Assembly (NCBI GenBank): GCA_011050235.1
Contig: DRGC01000008.1
Span: 1-64,000 of the forward strand
Origin: Phycisphaerae bacterium
Lineage (GTDB): Bacteria; Planctomycetota; Phycisphaerae; SM23-33
Direction: 5' to 3'
Length of the DNA stretch: 64,000 nt
Part shown: positions 26,459 through 35,107 of the stretch, one piece after another
Position numbering within the stretch: position 1 is the stretch's first letter
Layout: every line of letters starts with the position of its first letter
The notes under the pieces: generated by a model
The model's database searches: none
The model's input: only the letters and a program-made list of their open reading frames with translations
Told to the model about the DNA's origin: nothing
Program-made: the position numbers and the translations under genes

Positions 26459-27448
26459 TCACCGCCGGATCAATTCGTGAATGTCGGTGAAGTCGGCATC
26501 CTCGAGCGGCTCGGGGATGGCGGCCGGGTCGCCGCGGTTGGGCGGAGGGTCCCGGCGGTGCCGCATGCTGTCATCGAAGGCCGCCTCGGGGTTGCTCCCG
26601 ACCGGGACGAACTTGCCGAACGCATACGCCCCGGCCATCTCGCGCATCCGAGCGAGCGTTTTCGAGCGGAGGGGAATCTCACTGCTATCGTCGAGGTAGA
26701 GCAGTTCGCCTTTTTCGAGCGTGTCGGCGTGCAGGACGGGCCGTTTGATCGGCAGGTGCACGAACCGTTGCATCAGCGTCCGGCCCATCCAGCCGGTGGG
26801 CTTGACCCAGAAGACATACTCGATCGGGATCGAGTCCGTCGGGTCGCCGAACCGAAAGCCGCTCGGCACGTTGCCGTGGATCAGCATGGCCTGGTATACC
26901 TCGACGCCCATCATGGCCGGCATCGCGTTCTTATTGACCATCCCCAGCCGCGAAATGATGGAGGGCCAATTGAGCGTCGACGGCGGATAGGCCGTCCGGA
27001 CGGAAATCATCGCATCGACGCGCGGCGTGGTGTTGGCCCCGCCGACGATCCGCCAGCTCAGCCCGTCCTTGTCGGGGCCGGTCTCGATGTATCGGCCGCG
27101 CTCACCCGGCCCTTCGGTCAGCGGACGCTCGGTGACGCGGGTCGCCAGCGAGATGGTCGCCTTGCCCTGCGGGAACGTCGACGGGTCGTACGACAGGTCG
27201 CGGCCGTACGTGACGGTGATCAGTCCGTTGCCGGGCTGGTTCGCGTCGGCGCCGAGGACCTGGATCGTCATCACCGGCAGAGGCCCAGCCAGCGGGATGT
27301 CGGTATAGGTGGAGTTCCACAATCGGCCCTCGTGGGTCCTGATCTCCGACTGCGGACAGGTATAGACGATCTCCGCCCGATACACGTAGGCAGCGCCGCT
27401 CTTGTCGCCGCGCTGCGTCCGGCTGCGTTGGATCTCTTTCAAAGCCAT
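26459..27448 (-). CDS. Putative virion structural protein, 329 aa
   Basis: A 329-residue beta-rich soluble protein with no known motif. The N-terminus MALKEIQRSRTQRGDKSGAA and a TVTYGRDLSY strand resemble MIWKKDIQRLRQEQR and TVTYTGYLAW in the next upstream gene, so the two may share an ancestral unit. It lies downstream of capsid and adaptor genes in the same direction, a position often used for tail or receptor-binding components. Confidence 0.55.
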   Translation of the reverse strand: MALKEIQRSRTQRGDKSGAAYVYRAEIVYTCPQSEIRTHEGRLWNSTYTDIPLAGPLPVMTIQVLGADANQPGNGLITVTYGRDLSYDPSTFPQGKATISLATRVTERPLTEGPGERGRYIETGPDKDGLSWRIVGGANTTPRVDAMISVRTAYPPSTLNWPSIISRLGMVNKNAMPAMMGVEVYQAMLIHGNVPSGFRFGDPTDSIPIEYVFWVKPTGWMGRTLMQRFVHLPIKRPVLHADTLEKGELLYLDDSSEIPLRSKTLARMREMAGAYAFGKFVPVGSNPEAAFDDSMRHRRDPPPNRGDPAAIPEPLEDADFTDIHELIRR

Positions 27449-27487
27449 GGACAGTTCCCAAATGCCAATCGTTGACGACCGGCCCGA

Positions 27488-28039
27488 CTAGGCCGAGCCG
27501 CCCTCGCCCCAGGCCAGGTAGCCGGTGTAGGTGACGGTCACGAGCGTCTTGGACGGGCTGTACGTGCCGTCCAGGTCGATCGAGGAGACCTTCGGTCTGA
27601 TCGACCACACGCCGGTGGGGTAGGACTCTCCCATCGTCGCCAGCCCGTCGGCCGACCAGCCGCCGGCGCTTTCGGTCAGGTCGGAATCGTTGACCTCGAA
27701 CCGGCGAACGAGCGTCACCAAATCGGCCGATTTTTTCATCGTGCGGCTGTGAGCCAGTTCGCGCACCGTGTCGGTAAACGACACCCCCGCCCAAAGCAGC
27801 GGCATAATCGCCCGCACCGTGATCGTCATCTTGCCGGGCGTCTTCTCCTCGACGGCCCGCTTGACCTCGATGATCTCGGCGTTGGTGATCCCGGTCTCGC
27901 TCGGCAGAGCCCCCCCAAGCGTCAGGCCGAGATCGGCCGGCGACGCGTCGGCGGGCGCCACCCACACACGCGTATAGGTCACGCCGTCTTCGCTCCGCTG
28001 CTCCTGGCGGAGGCGTTGGATGTCTTTCTTCCAGATCAT
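27488..28039 (-). CDS. Putative virion structural protein, 183 aa
   Basis: A 183-residue protein with an opening helix (IQRLRQEQRSEDG) and mostly strands after it. It starts 7 bases after the stop of the adaptor-like gene, so translation is likely linked. It resembles the longer neighbour in outline. No named phage family could be assigned. Confidence 0.5.
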   Translation of the reverse strand: MIWKKDIQRLRQEQRSEDGVTYTRVWVAPADASPADLGLTLGGALPSETGITNAEIIEVKRAVEEKTPGKMTITVRAIMPLLWAGVSFTDTVRELAHSRTMKKSADLVTLVRRFEVNDSDLTESAGGWSADGLATMGESYPTGVWSIRPKVSSIDLDGTYSPSKTLVTVTYTGYLAWGEGGSA

Positions 28040-28046
28040 GGCCCGC

Positions 28047-28775
28047 TCACATGCCGACGTCTTCGTCGGTCAGTTGTTCGACCTCAGCCTCATCCATCGT
28101 GGTGGCGTCGCGGGCGACGGCCTCGAGGAACATCTGCTGATAGAGCTCCTCCTGCTGCCCGGCCACGTCGCCGCTGGTCAACTCGGCGGCGGCCTTGGCA
28201 GCCTGAACGATCACATCGCACTGCAGTGCCCCGCCGGGCGGATAGCGATCGGTCGCGTCGGTCAGCGCATCGATGACGACGCTGTAGCGGTACGAGATCC
28301 CATACGCTCCGTCCGCCGCGGGCGCCAGCAGCAACTGCCACTGCTGGCCCGTGGACTGTGAAAAGCTCTTGGGCTCGACGGCATACAGCCGCGGCTGGGC
28401 GGTCGTGTTGTCGTCCCGCCACGCGCGGCGGATCGTTTCGGGGCTGACGCGGGCCAGGTCCGGCCCGATGCCCGTGCCGCTGTAGTCGTAGACGGGGTCT
28501 TCCACGAGCCCGCCGAAATCGTCGGGCAGGTCGTAGTCCCCGTCGCCGGCGGCCGTCGTCAGCGATGCGACCGGCTCGAGGAAGCTCCACCGGTGAACGG
28601 CCCCGCCGTCTTGTTCATCCGTATAACCGCCGCGGATGAACCGCCGCAGCCCCGCGTTGAGCAGCGCCAGGGCCTCGGTCTTCTGATCGCCGGTCGCGTC
28701 GTCGTAGGCCGTGGCGAAGGCGTACTCCAGCACACGCTCGACCATCTGCCTGGTTGTCAAACACAGCTCTGCCAT
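28047..28775 (-). CDS. Head-tail adaptor-like protein
   Basis: A 242-residue protein. The start at 28775 follows GAGGAGCTCTCG. It begins with CLTTRQMVERVLEYAFATAYDDA, continues with LALLNAGLRRFIRGGYTDE and YDLPDDFGGL, and ends acidic. The order of helix, LNxGLxRF and DLPDDF-like segments resembles phage tail tubular A / head-tail connector proteins that bind under the portal. Position after the capsid genes fits. No direct database confirmation was possible. Confidence 0.6.
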   Translation of the reverse strand: MAELCLTTRQMVERVLEYAFATAYDDATGDQKTEALALLNAGLRRFIRGGYTDEQDGGAVHRWSFLEPVASLTTAAGDGDYDLPDDFGGLVEDPVYDYSGTGIGPDLARVSPETIRRAWRDDNTTAQPRLYAVEPKSFSQSTGQQWQLLLAPAADGAYGISYRYSVVIDALTDATDRYPPGGALQCDVIVQAAKAAAELTSGDVAGQQEELYQQMFLEAVARDATTMDEAEVEQLTDEDVGM

Positions 28776-28919
28776 CGAGAGCTCCTCACACATGCCGCCG
28801 CCGGGCGAACGACGGGGCCCGCCAGGGGAGAGCGGGCCGCCGTCGTCGCCGACAGCGGATATTGCAGCGAACCCATCGAGGGATTCGCCGGAAGGGGCGC
28901 AAACGGTGCGGCAGGGGCC
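28776..28919. other. Short non-coding gap inside the capsid operon
   Basis: GC-rich sequence of 144 bases between the 96-aa and adaptor genes. I see no clear hairpin terminator or promoter. Confidence 0.3.
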
Positions 28920-29210
28920 CTAGCCGCGGTAGCCGAACACCAGGACCCACACGCTGTTGCCGCTGCCGGTGATGTCGGCGGTGGACTCAATCGACAACAC
29001 ACCGCCCGACGAAACCGTCACGATCGGCGCGCCGGCATCGATGTCGGCGTCGGCCCAGGTCGCCTGGACGTGGGCCACCGACCGAAAGCCGGTATCGAGT
29101 GTGACCGGCTGACTCTCCGTGCCGCCCAGAACGATCTGGACCATGTACACATCCAGACCGATCATCGATGCCTGCACTTCGGTGCCGCTGACTTTGGTTG
29201 CATTCGCCAT
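28920..29210 (-). CDS. Small virion-type protein, 96 aa
   Basis: A 96-residue strand-rich protein (MANATKVSG, VTLDTGFRSV, VWVLVFGYRG). The pattern fits a small beta-sandwich such as a decoration or fibre protein. It lies 16 bases after the 194-aa gene. It may be distantly similar to the 128- and 130-aa proteins at 38798 and 39218, which also end in a GY strand. Confidence 0.5.
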   Translation of the reverse strand: MANATKVSGTEVQASMIGLDVYMVQIVLGGTESQPVTLDTGFRSVAHVQATWADADIDAGAPIVTVSSGGVLSIESTADITGSGNSVWVLVFGYRG

Positions 29211-29226
29211 GGGTCACCTGCCTTTC

Positions 29227-29811
29227 TTACGCGTCCTGGGCCAGGGAGTAGCCAAAGAGCGTCTCGGCCATCACCGTCGAGCTGGTGCCCTCGACCATCA
29301 TCGGGCCAAAGCCCACCACGCCGCTGGTGAGGGCATGACCGGTGAACGGCCCGGCCTCCAGCGCGGCGTCGGTGGCAAAGTCGTCCGTCAGGGCGGCGAC
29401 GTACTGCTTGGGGCACACGCCGCCACACCAGAACCAGCCGTAGGTGTCGTTGGTCATGGCCGTCAGGGCGACCGCGGCCAGGCCCGTCGGCAGGGCGATG
29501 CAGGAGTCGGGGTCGTTGGTGACCTCGTACCAGTTGCTGGCCGAGTCCTGCACGACCACGCTCTTGGCCGCCACGGCCGTGGCGTCCTGCGTCCCCAGCT
29601 TCAGGTAGACCAGCGTCGCCTGCCCGGTCGGCCCGGCCGCGCCATCGCAGAACACCTGCATCTTCGTCCCGATCGGAAAGACGGGCGAGGTGACGTTGTG
29701 GTGTTCGCTGCCGGTGAAGCCGTCTTTGGGAATGTCGGCGACCGTCACGGGCACGCCCGGCCAGTTGTCGACCAGGATGAACTTCATGTAATTGATCGTT
29801 GAAACCGCCAT
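29227..29811 (-). CDS. Capsid-associated protein of unknown function, 194 aa
   Basis: A 194-residue strand-rich protein lying 36 bases downstream of the major capsid gene, the usual place of decoration or cement proteins. It contains MKFILVDNW, WFWCGGVCPKQYVAAL and a high share of Ala, Thr and Gly. AAAGGATAACACCC precedes the ATG. No family was recognised. Confidence 0.55.
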   Translation of the reverse strand: MAVSTINYMKFILVDNWPGVPVTVADIPKDGFTGSEHHNVTSPVFPIGTKMQVFCDGAAGPTGQATLVYLKLGTQDATAVAAKSVVVQDSASNWYEVTNDPDSCIALPTGLAAVALTAMTNDTYGWFWCGGVCPKQYVAALTDDFATDAALEAGPFTGHALTSGVVGFGPMMVEGTSSTVMAETLFGYSLAQDA

Positions 29812-29847
29812 GGGTGTTATCCTTTCGTTCAGTCAGTGTCGGATGGG

Positions 29848-30879
29848 TCAGGCCGTCGCGTAGGACCGCCAGCAGCTCGCCCGCGGGCGCCAGCAAACGA
29901 GATTGCCCTTGGCCATCACGCGAGCCAGCGATTCGTCCTTGCCGCCGGTCTGCTCGCCCTGCCAGACGAAGTCCGTCAGGACCAATGCGCGATCGGGGTG
30001 CAGGCGAAGCTCCCAGTCCGGTTTGTGAAGCATGAACAGCCACTCCGGCGTGTAGTCGCCGTTGCCGCTCGTGCCGTTGTTGAGGTCGAGATTCAAGCTG
30101 GGATCCTCGACCAGTTCGACGCCGTCGATGTTGATGGTGTTGAACCCGTACCCCGCCAGCGGCGTTTCGCCCGTGCGGACGTACAGGTGGCGGGCCTCGA
30201 TTTGGCTCTGGAAGGCCTGGAACAGGTCCGATCCGCAGATGGCCACGAAGTCGGCCGGCTTGGCGCCCGGGGCGTACTGCTGACAGGCCGAGCGAATCTT
30301 GCGGAAGTTGGCGATCGAGGCGGTGATGTTGTCGTCCTGGTCGGTGTACGTGCCGTCCAGCGAGACGCTTTGCAGCCAGGTGTTGGTGGAGGCCGATCGC
30401 GTCTTGCCGCCGTAGGACTGGCTGTGGTCCAGCGCGTCGGCCAGGCCCAGGAAGTCCTTCTTGGCCGCCCCGGCGGCCGGTGTGGCGTAGGCCATCTGGT
30501 TGAGCTTGATACGGGCGCCGTGTCGCGACGCCTCGATCAGCCCGGCGACCAGGTCCACCGGGGCCGCATCGCCGCCGCCGGTGTTTTCGGCGTCCTCGTC
30601 GGTGTAGCTGACGGGCAACTGCCAGCGTTTCCAATCGAACTCGAGCGTGTCGTAGATCGTCTTCTTGCCGCTGGTCAGGGCCTCGTTGATATCGTAGCTC
30701 TGGGCGAGCGACTCGAGCGTGTCCTTGATGACGGTGCGCTTGAGCTTCGTGCCGTTGATCCAGCTCTTCTTCTGCTGGTCCAGCAGGGCGGCGTACAGCG
30801 GCATGGCGTAGTACACCTCGGTGACCCGCGTGCGCTCCCACAGCTCGCGCGTCGTTGCGGTTAAGTTGGCATTTGGCAT
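29848..30879 (-). CDS. Major capsid protein (HK97-fold type)
   Basis: A 343-residue protein. The N-terminal arm (TRELWERTRVTEVYYAMPLYAAL) is helical, and WQLPVSYTDED and an E-loop-like stretch follow. The central part has FVAICGSDLFQAFQSQIEARHLYV and a late GYGFNTINIDGVEL strand, typical of P-domain and A-domain segments of phage capsids. AAAGGAAC lies upstream of the ATG. It follows portal and scaffold genes and precedes decoration and adaptor-like genes, the classic head module order. Confidence 0.75.
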   Translation of the reverse strand: MPNANLTATTRELWERTRVTEVYYAMPLYAALLDQQKKSWINGTKLKRTVIKDTLESLAQSYDINEALTSGKKTIYDTLEFDWKRWQLPVSYTDEDAENTGGGDAAPVDLVAGLIEASRHGARIKLNQMAYATPAAGAAKKDFLGLADALDHSQSYGGKTRSASTNTWLQSVSLDGTYTDQDDNITASIANFRKIRSACQQYAPGAKPADFVAICGSDLFQAFQSQIEARHLYVRTGETPLAGYGFNTINIDGVELVEDPSLNLDLNNGTSGNGDYTPEWLFMLHKPDWELRLHPDRALVLTDFVWQGEQTGGKDESLARVMAKGNLVCWRPRASCWRSYATA

Positions 30880-30944
30880 GGGAAACAGTTCCTTTCTGAT
30901 CGCCCGGCGGGTCGCGCCGGGTCAGATTGAATCGAATGGGGCCT

Positions 30945-31922
30945 CTATCGCAGCTTGCCGGCACGCTTCATGTCTTCGATCACTTCCTCGAGCGTGCCTT
31001 CGGCTGCGAAGGCTCCGGCATTGCCGCCGGCGGGGCTGTCGAGCACCTCCGGCGACGGGTCGGCCGAGACCTGCTTGGCCGCTTCCCGCCGGTAGGCCCC
31101 CTGGAGATAGGCGATTTCCAAGCGGTCCTTGACCAGTTGCTCCGGCGCGGCGTGACTGTCGTCGAAGCCCATTGCAGCCAGGTCCTCATTGGCCTGGTCG
31201 ATGGCTTCGGCGCGAAGGTCGCCGCCGTACTGCTGGTCCAGCGCCGCCAGGGTCGCCATGTAGGCTTTCTGGGCCGCCTCCTCGGTCACTTTCGCTTCCA
31301 ACTCGGCGTGCTGCTGGATGACGGCCTCCAGTTCCGCCGATGTCTCGGCGGCCTGGCGCTCGGCCGCTTCCAGCCGTTCGGTCAGATTGTCGTCGCCCTG
31401 CGCGTCGCCCTGGGACTCGTCGACCGGTTCATCGGTCGCGTCGGGCTGCTCATCGGCTTTGATGACCTTGTCGGCGGGCGTTGTCTCAGCCGGCGGTTCG
31501 TCGCTGTCGCCGTCGGGGGAGCCCTCCGTGTTGGGCTCGTCGGTCGAATTGTCCTGCTGGTTCTCGGGCGGGTTGTCTTCTGTCGGGATGTCTTGGCTTT
31601 GAGCGTCCGTCTCCGCGTCCTCATCGGGCGTTGTGGACGGATCGAGCTGCTCATCGAAGGCCTCAGGGGTCGTGATGTCGGGCTGCTGATCGGGCGCGTC
31701 GCCGGCGTCCAGGCCGGCGAACACTTCGGTGTCGTCGGTGACGGCCTGGGCCAGTTGCTGTTGAAGCTGGCGAATCAGGCTGCGGGCCTCGGCCAACCGC
31801 TCGTGAAGGTCCGTCAATTCGACGTTCTTCTTCTGGCGAAGCCGGTTCCAGCGGCGGGGGGTGAACGTCTCGGTGCTGCTCGAGCGAACACGGGGCGAAT
31901 TGTAGCGTTGTAGTTTGGGCAT
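30945..31922 (-). CDS. Scaffolding-like protein, highly acidic
   Basis: A 325-residue protein starting MPKLQRYNSP at 31922 after CAGGAAT. A basic N-terminal part leads to a helix (ELTDLHERLAEARSLI) and then about 120 acidic disordered residues (TEDNPPENQQDN and similar), followed by a long predicted coiled coil (LTERLEAAERQAAETSAELE). The C-terminus is helical and partly basic, ending MKRAGKLR. This layout and its position between portal and capsid genes match a capsid scaffold. Confidence 0.68.
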   Translation of the reverse strand: MPKLQRYNSPRVRSSSTETFTPRRWNRLRQKKNVELTDLHERLAEARSLIRQLQQQLAQAVTDDTEVFAGLDAGDAPDQQPDITTPEAFDEQLDPSTTPDEDAETDAQSQDIPTEDNPPENQQDNSTDEPNTEGSPDGDSDEPPAETTPADKVIKADEQPDATDEPVDESQGDAQGDDNLTERLEAAERQAAETSAELEAVIQQHAELEAKVTEEAAQKAYMATLAALDQQYGGDLRAEAIDQANEDLAAMGFDDSHAAPEQLVKDRLEIAYLQGAYRREAAKQVSADPSPEVLDSPAGGNAGAFAAEGTLEEVIEDMKRAGKLR

Positions 31923-32006
31923 GGCGGATTCCTGTGGCCTGGGATGGCCCGGCTTCATGAGCCAACGATTAATGGGATGTCATGGATCGATTTGGACTGG
32001 TGGCCG

Positions 32007-33974
32007 TTATGCGAGCTTGCCGTCGAGCAACTGGGCCATCGCCGGCGGCAGATGATCGTCGTCATCATCCGGCGGCCGATCGGCCGGCTTGTCTGGGTCG
32101 GCGACCGCAGGGGCGTTGTCTGCCTTCGCCTTAGCCGCTGCTCCGCGAGCGGCAAGGCGTTGGAGTATCTCGTCCTTGTTCGCGACGTCGAACGCATCGA
32201 GCAGTTCGGGCAGGTAGTCGGGGCCGACAGCTTTGAAGAGCGTGACGGCTTCGTTCTTCTTGCGGTTTTGGTCGAAAGGCATGGCCATCGCGACATCCAA
32301 CGCCACGTCGTAGAAGCCCGTCAGCATGTCCTCGGTCACGGTGATCGACCCGGCGACCCCGGCAATGCGAAGCTGCTGGTCGGCCGTCATGTTCGCCTGG
32401 TCCAGCTCGAGCACGGCCGCCATCACCTTCTCGGTGAACTCATCGAGCAGGATGCTCTTGAGCGTCGTGGCGTGGCGGCTGTTGACGGCCAGTTGCCAGA
32501 CCTCCGTCGCCGTGGTCGGCCCGGCGGTCTGCTTGCCAAGGGCGGCGTCCTGCACGCCGAGCTGGTCTTTGATGCCCTCGGCCATGAGCCGGTAGAAACT
32601 GCTCAGCGAGTCGCTCATCGGCGGCGGCGGGACGCGCTGGGCCCGGTCGAGCTTGCCGCGGGCCATCTTCCAGATCGCCCCGGCCCGGGCGGCGATCTTC
32701 GAGGCGATGTTGGCGTTGTCCTCGCTGCCTTGCAGGGCGCCCTGTTCGACCTTGACGATCGGGTCGGCGAACTGGCGAACGTAGTTGGCCATGTGGCTCA
32801 TCGTGATGTTCAGCCAGTCCTGGTGGCCGCGGGCCATCTCCACCTGGTTGAGCCCCTGCCATACGTGCGGCAGTAGGGCGTTGACGCCGACGGTGTAGGG
32901 CCAGTGCACGTAGGGCCAGACCTGCCGCTGCCGGCTGTCGTTGAGGATCACCCGCTCGCTGCCCGCTCCGATCCGCAGAACGTAGCGGCCGAACGGGTAG
33001 ACGGGCTCATCGAACTCGCGGACGATCTCCTCTTGCCGCTCGGCGAACGGCTGGGCGGTGTCGGCGTCGACCCAGTAGCCGTCGTCGTCCTGGACGATCA
33101 GGCCGCGGGCGGCGAGCTGGTCGTACGAGACCTCTCGCGTTTCGGTCGCGGGGCGCTCGGTCAGATCGCGGAAGGTGATCTCCTCGATCGTCACGTAGGC
33201 GCCGCTTTGACCGCCGGCCGGGCCGACTGCCGACGACGGGCGGAAGCGGCGTGTGATCAGATCGACCAGCCGGCCTTCGACGCCGTCACTGTCGCGGTCT
33301 AATTGGCCCGTCATTCGATGGTTGATCCGCTCGCCCGCAGACAGCGAGGTGTCGCCGGTTTCGCAGGCGGCCGCCCGTTCGATGGCATCGGTGCAGTTCG
33401 GCCAGCGAGCGACGGCGTAGGCGACGGGCACGCGGCGTTTGCAGACCACGAACGTGGCGTCGTCGACGGTCTCCGCCTCCGGGTCGGCGCCGAAATACTG
33501 CGGGTGGACGATGACGATTCGCGGCTGGCCGATCCATCGGCGGGTGGCGGCGTCCCAGCGGGCCTTGGGTTCCCACAGCGTCTTGGCGACGTAATGGCCG
33601 AAGACGGCCCCATCCAGGGAGGCCTGCATGAGCTTGGCCGTCATCTTGAGGACCTTCTCGAACTGCCACTGGAGAATGCGGCCCCACTTGGCAGCGGCCG
33701 GCGCGTCGGTCGGGTCGACGGGTTGAGCCACGATCCGCGGGCGGCGCTGGGCGATGACGGCCATCGTCTGGACGACGGCGGGGTAGATGTAGTTGGTCTG
33801 GATGCGGTCCCAGCCCTTGCGCCGGCGCTGGCCCGCGAGCTGGTTGCCGAAGACGTAGTCCAGCCCGTCCTGCCAGATTCGCGACCAGTCGCGCGTGGCG
33901 TCGGTGGCGGCGCCGACCATCTCGTCGAGACGGCGGTGTAGGGCGTCGGTGGTGGTGCGTTCGCTTGTCGGCAT
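32007..33974 (-). CDS. Portal protein
   Basis: A 655-residue protein. NYIYPAVVQTMAVIAQRRPRI, ILQWQFEKVLKMTAKLMQASLDGAVFGHYVAKTLW split over residues 60-140, and VIVHPQYFGADPEAETVDDA are the usual N-terminal signatures of podo- and siphophage portals. A long helix (LDRAQRVPPPPMSDSLSSFY, then IKDQLGVQDAALG) is the tunnel region, and the tail (PDKPADRPPDDDDDHLPP) is acidic. The portal forms the dodecameric DNA channel at one vertex. The gene is upstream of scaffold and capsid genes, in agreement. Confidence 0.82.
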   Translation of the reverse strand: MPTSERTTTDALHRRLDEMVGAATDATRDWSRIWQDGLDYVFGNQLAGQRRRKGWDRIQTNYIYPAVVQTMAVIAQRRPRIVAQPVDPTDAPAAAKWGRILQWQFEKVLKMTAKLMQASLDGAVFGHYVAKTLWEPKARWDAATRRWIGQPRIVIVHPQYFGADPEAETVDDATFVVCKRRVPVAYAVARWPNCTDAIERAAACETGDTSLSAGERINHRMTGQLDRDSDGVEGRLVDLITRRFRPSSAVGPAGGQSGAYVTIEEITFRDLTERPATETREVSYDQLAARGLIVQDDDGYWVDADTAQPFAERQEEIVREFDEPVYPFGRYVLRIGAGSERVILNDSRQRQVWPYVHWPYTVGVNALLPHVWQGLNQVEMARGHQDWLNITMSHMANYVRQFADPIVKVEQGALQGSEDNANIASKIAARAGAIWKMARGKLDRAQRVPPPPMSDSLSSFYRLMAEGIKDQLGVQDAALGKQTAGPTTATEVWQLAVNSRHATTLKSILLDEFTEKVMAAVLELDQANMTADQQLRIAGVAGSITVTEDMLTGFYDVALDVAMAMPFDQNRKKNEAVTLFKAVGPDYLPELLDAFDVANKDEILQRLAARGAAAKAKADNAPAVADPDKPADRPPDDDDDHLPPAMAQLLDGKLA

Positions 33975-33985
33975 CGATGGTCCTG

Positions 33986-34891
33986 TTAGCTGATGGTCTG
34001 CGGCTTGAACTTGATGTGGTCACCAAAGTCGAGCGTCACGTCGCCGACGCCGCAGTGGCGAAGTTGAATCTCGTTGGTGTAGGTCACCGTCGCCCACGGG
34101 TCGCGAAAGCCTGCGCCCTGATGGATCTCGGTCGTACCGAACCGCCGGGCCTGTGTGTCTAGCGACATGTCGAGCGTGCCGTCGCCGGTGACGTAGACGT
34201 TGGGCGTCGTGCCAACCCCGCGGTAGTACATCACCCCGCCGCGAAGCGTGATCGTCCCCGAGCAGTCGCCGACATTATCCAGCACCCCGCCGTAGACGTT
34301 GATGGTCGCAATATCGGCGGCGTTTTCGACCACGCCGCCATAGATGTTCAGCGTCGTACACGTAACGCCCTCGCCGATGAAGACGTCGCCGCCGGAGATG
34401 TTGATGGTCGTGAAGCTCGCGGTTTCGCCCGCCAGGCCCGCCAGGCCGATCTTCTCGCCGCTGCCGGCCTGGATGTCGAGCAGGGCGTTGGTGGGGCCTT
34501 TGAGGTAGAGCATCTGCTGGCCGGCTGCGGCGGCTGTGCCGGCCTTGGCGATCACGATCCGCTCGGCATTGGCGACGTTGAGATAGCCCTCGCCCGTGCC
34601 GGCGAAGACAACCTGATCGGCATCGATCATCAGGTAGTCGTCCGATTCGCCCACGGTCAGGTCGTAGCCTTCCTCCACCGTCAGCGAGGCCAGCAGCAGG
34701 GCGTTGGTGCCGGCGCCCTCGACCGTCAGGTCGCCGCCGCCGATCTGGTTGCCGTCGGCGATGCCGGCCGGAACGACCACGTGCTCGCCGTCGGCCGGAG
34801 CGGTCGCCAGAGCCCAGTTGCCGTCATTCGCCGGATCGTTCGGGCCGGCGGTGTCGCCGCCTACCCAGATATTCGTATCGCCTGAAGCCAT
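33986..34891 (-). CDS. Repeat-rich beta-helix-like protein
   Basis: A 301-residue protein with short repeating strands rich in Gly, Thr, Asn and Ile (TINISGGDVFIGEG, TLNIYGGVVEN, TINVYGGVLDN, ITLRGGVMYY). About eight turns of 18-22 residues fit a right-handed beta-helix, as in phage tailspikes or fibres. The N-terminus (MASGDTNIWVGGDTAG) resembles head-binding caps. It lies between the terminase and portal genes, 12 bases upstream of the portal start. I see no catalytic residues. Confidence 0.65.
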   Translation of the reverse strand: MASGDTNIWVGGDTAGPNDPANDGNWALATAPADGEHVVVPAGIADGNQIGGGDLTVEGAGTNALLLASLTVEEGYDLTVGESDDYLMIDADQVVFAGTGEGYLNVANAERIVIAKAGTAAAAGQQMLYLKGPTNALLDIQAGSGEKIGLAGLAGETASFTTINISGGDVFIGEGVTCTTLNIYGGVVENAADIATINVYGGVLDNVGDCSGTITLRGGVMYYRGVGTTPNVYVTGDGTLDMSLDTQARRFGTTEIHQGAGFRDPWATVTYTNEIQLRHCGVGDVTLDFGDHIKFKPQTIS

Positions 34892-34924
34892 CTGTCCGTC
34901 TCCTCTGCGGGGTCTGGGGGTGTC

Positions 34925-35107
34925 CTAATCGGTCTGGTCCTGCTGGATCGTCGGACTCCTGCCGTCCAGAAGCACGTTGGGCTCGCCGCCGCGGACGCGA
35001 TGCAGGATCCTCGCCCCCAGCCACACGCCCAGCAGCGCCGCGATAGCCCCGGCGGCGAAGCAAACAAGGTCGTTCGGGTTGTCCAGTAACGTCTTGAGTG
35101 TCGTCAT
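34925..35107 (-). CDS. Small single-pass membrane protein
   Basis: A 60-residue protein with a hydrophobic segment at residues 15-32 and a short polar tail. Its ATG overlaps the TGA of the large terminase (ATGA at 35104-35107), so the two are translationally coupled. It could be a second holin or a membrane accessory. Confidence 0.6.
   Translation of the reverse strand: MTTLKTLLDNPNDLVCFAAGAIAALLGVWLGARILHRVRGGEPNVLLDGRSPTIQQDQTD

Noticed and set aside
29162..30964. A 600-codon minus-strand frame overlapping the capsid gene in another phase
   Set aside because: Its translation is rich in Arg and Gln with Pro, as in off-frame reading. The capsid and 194-aa genes in other frames have ribosome sites and fold-like sequence.
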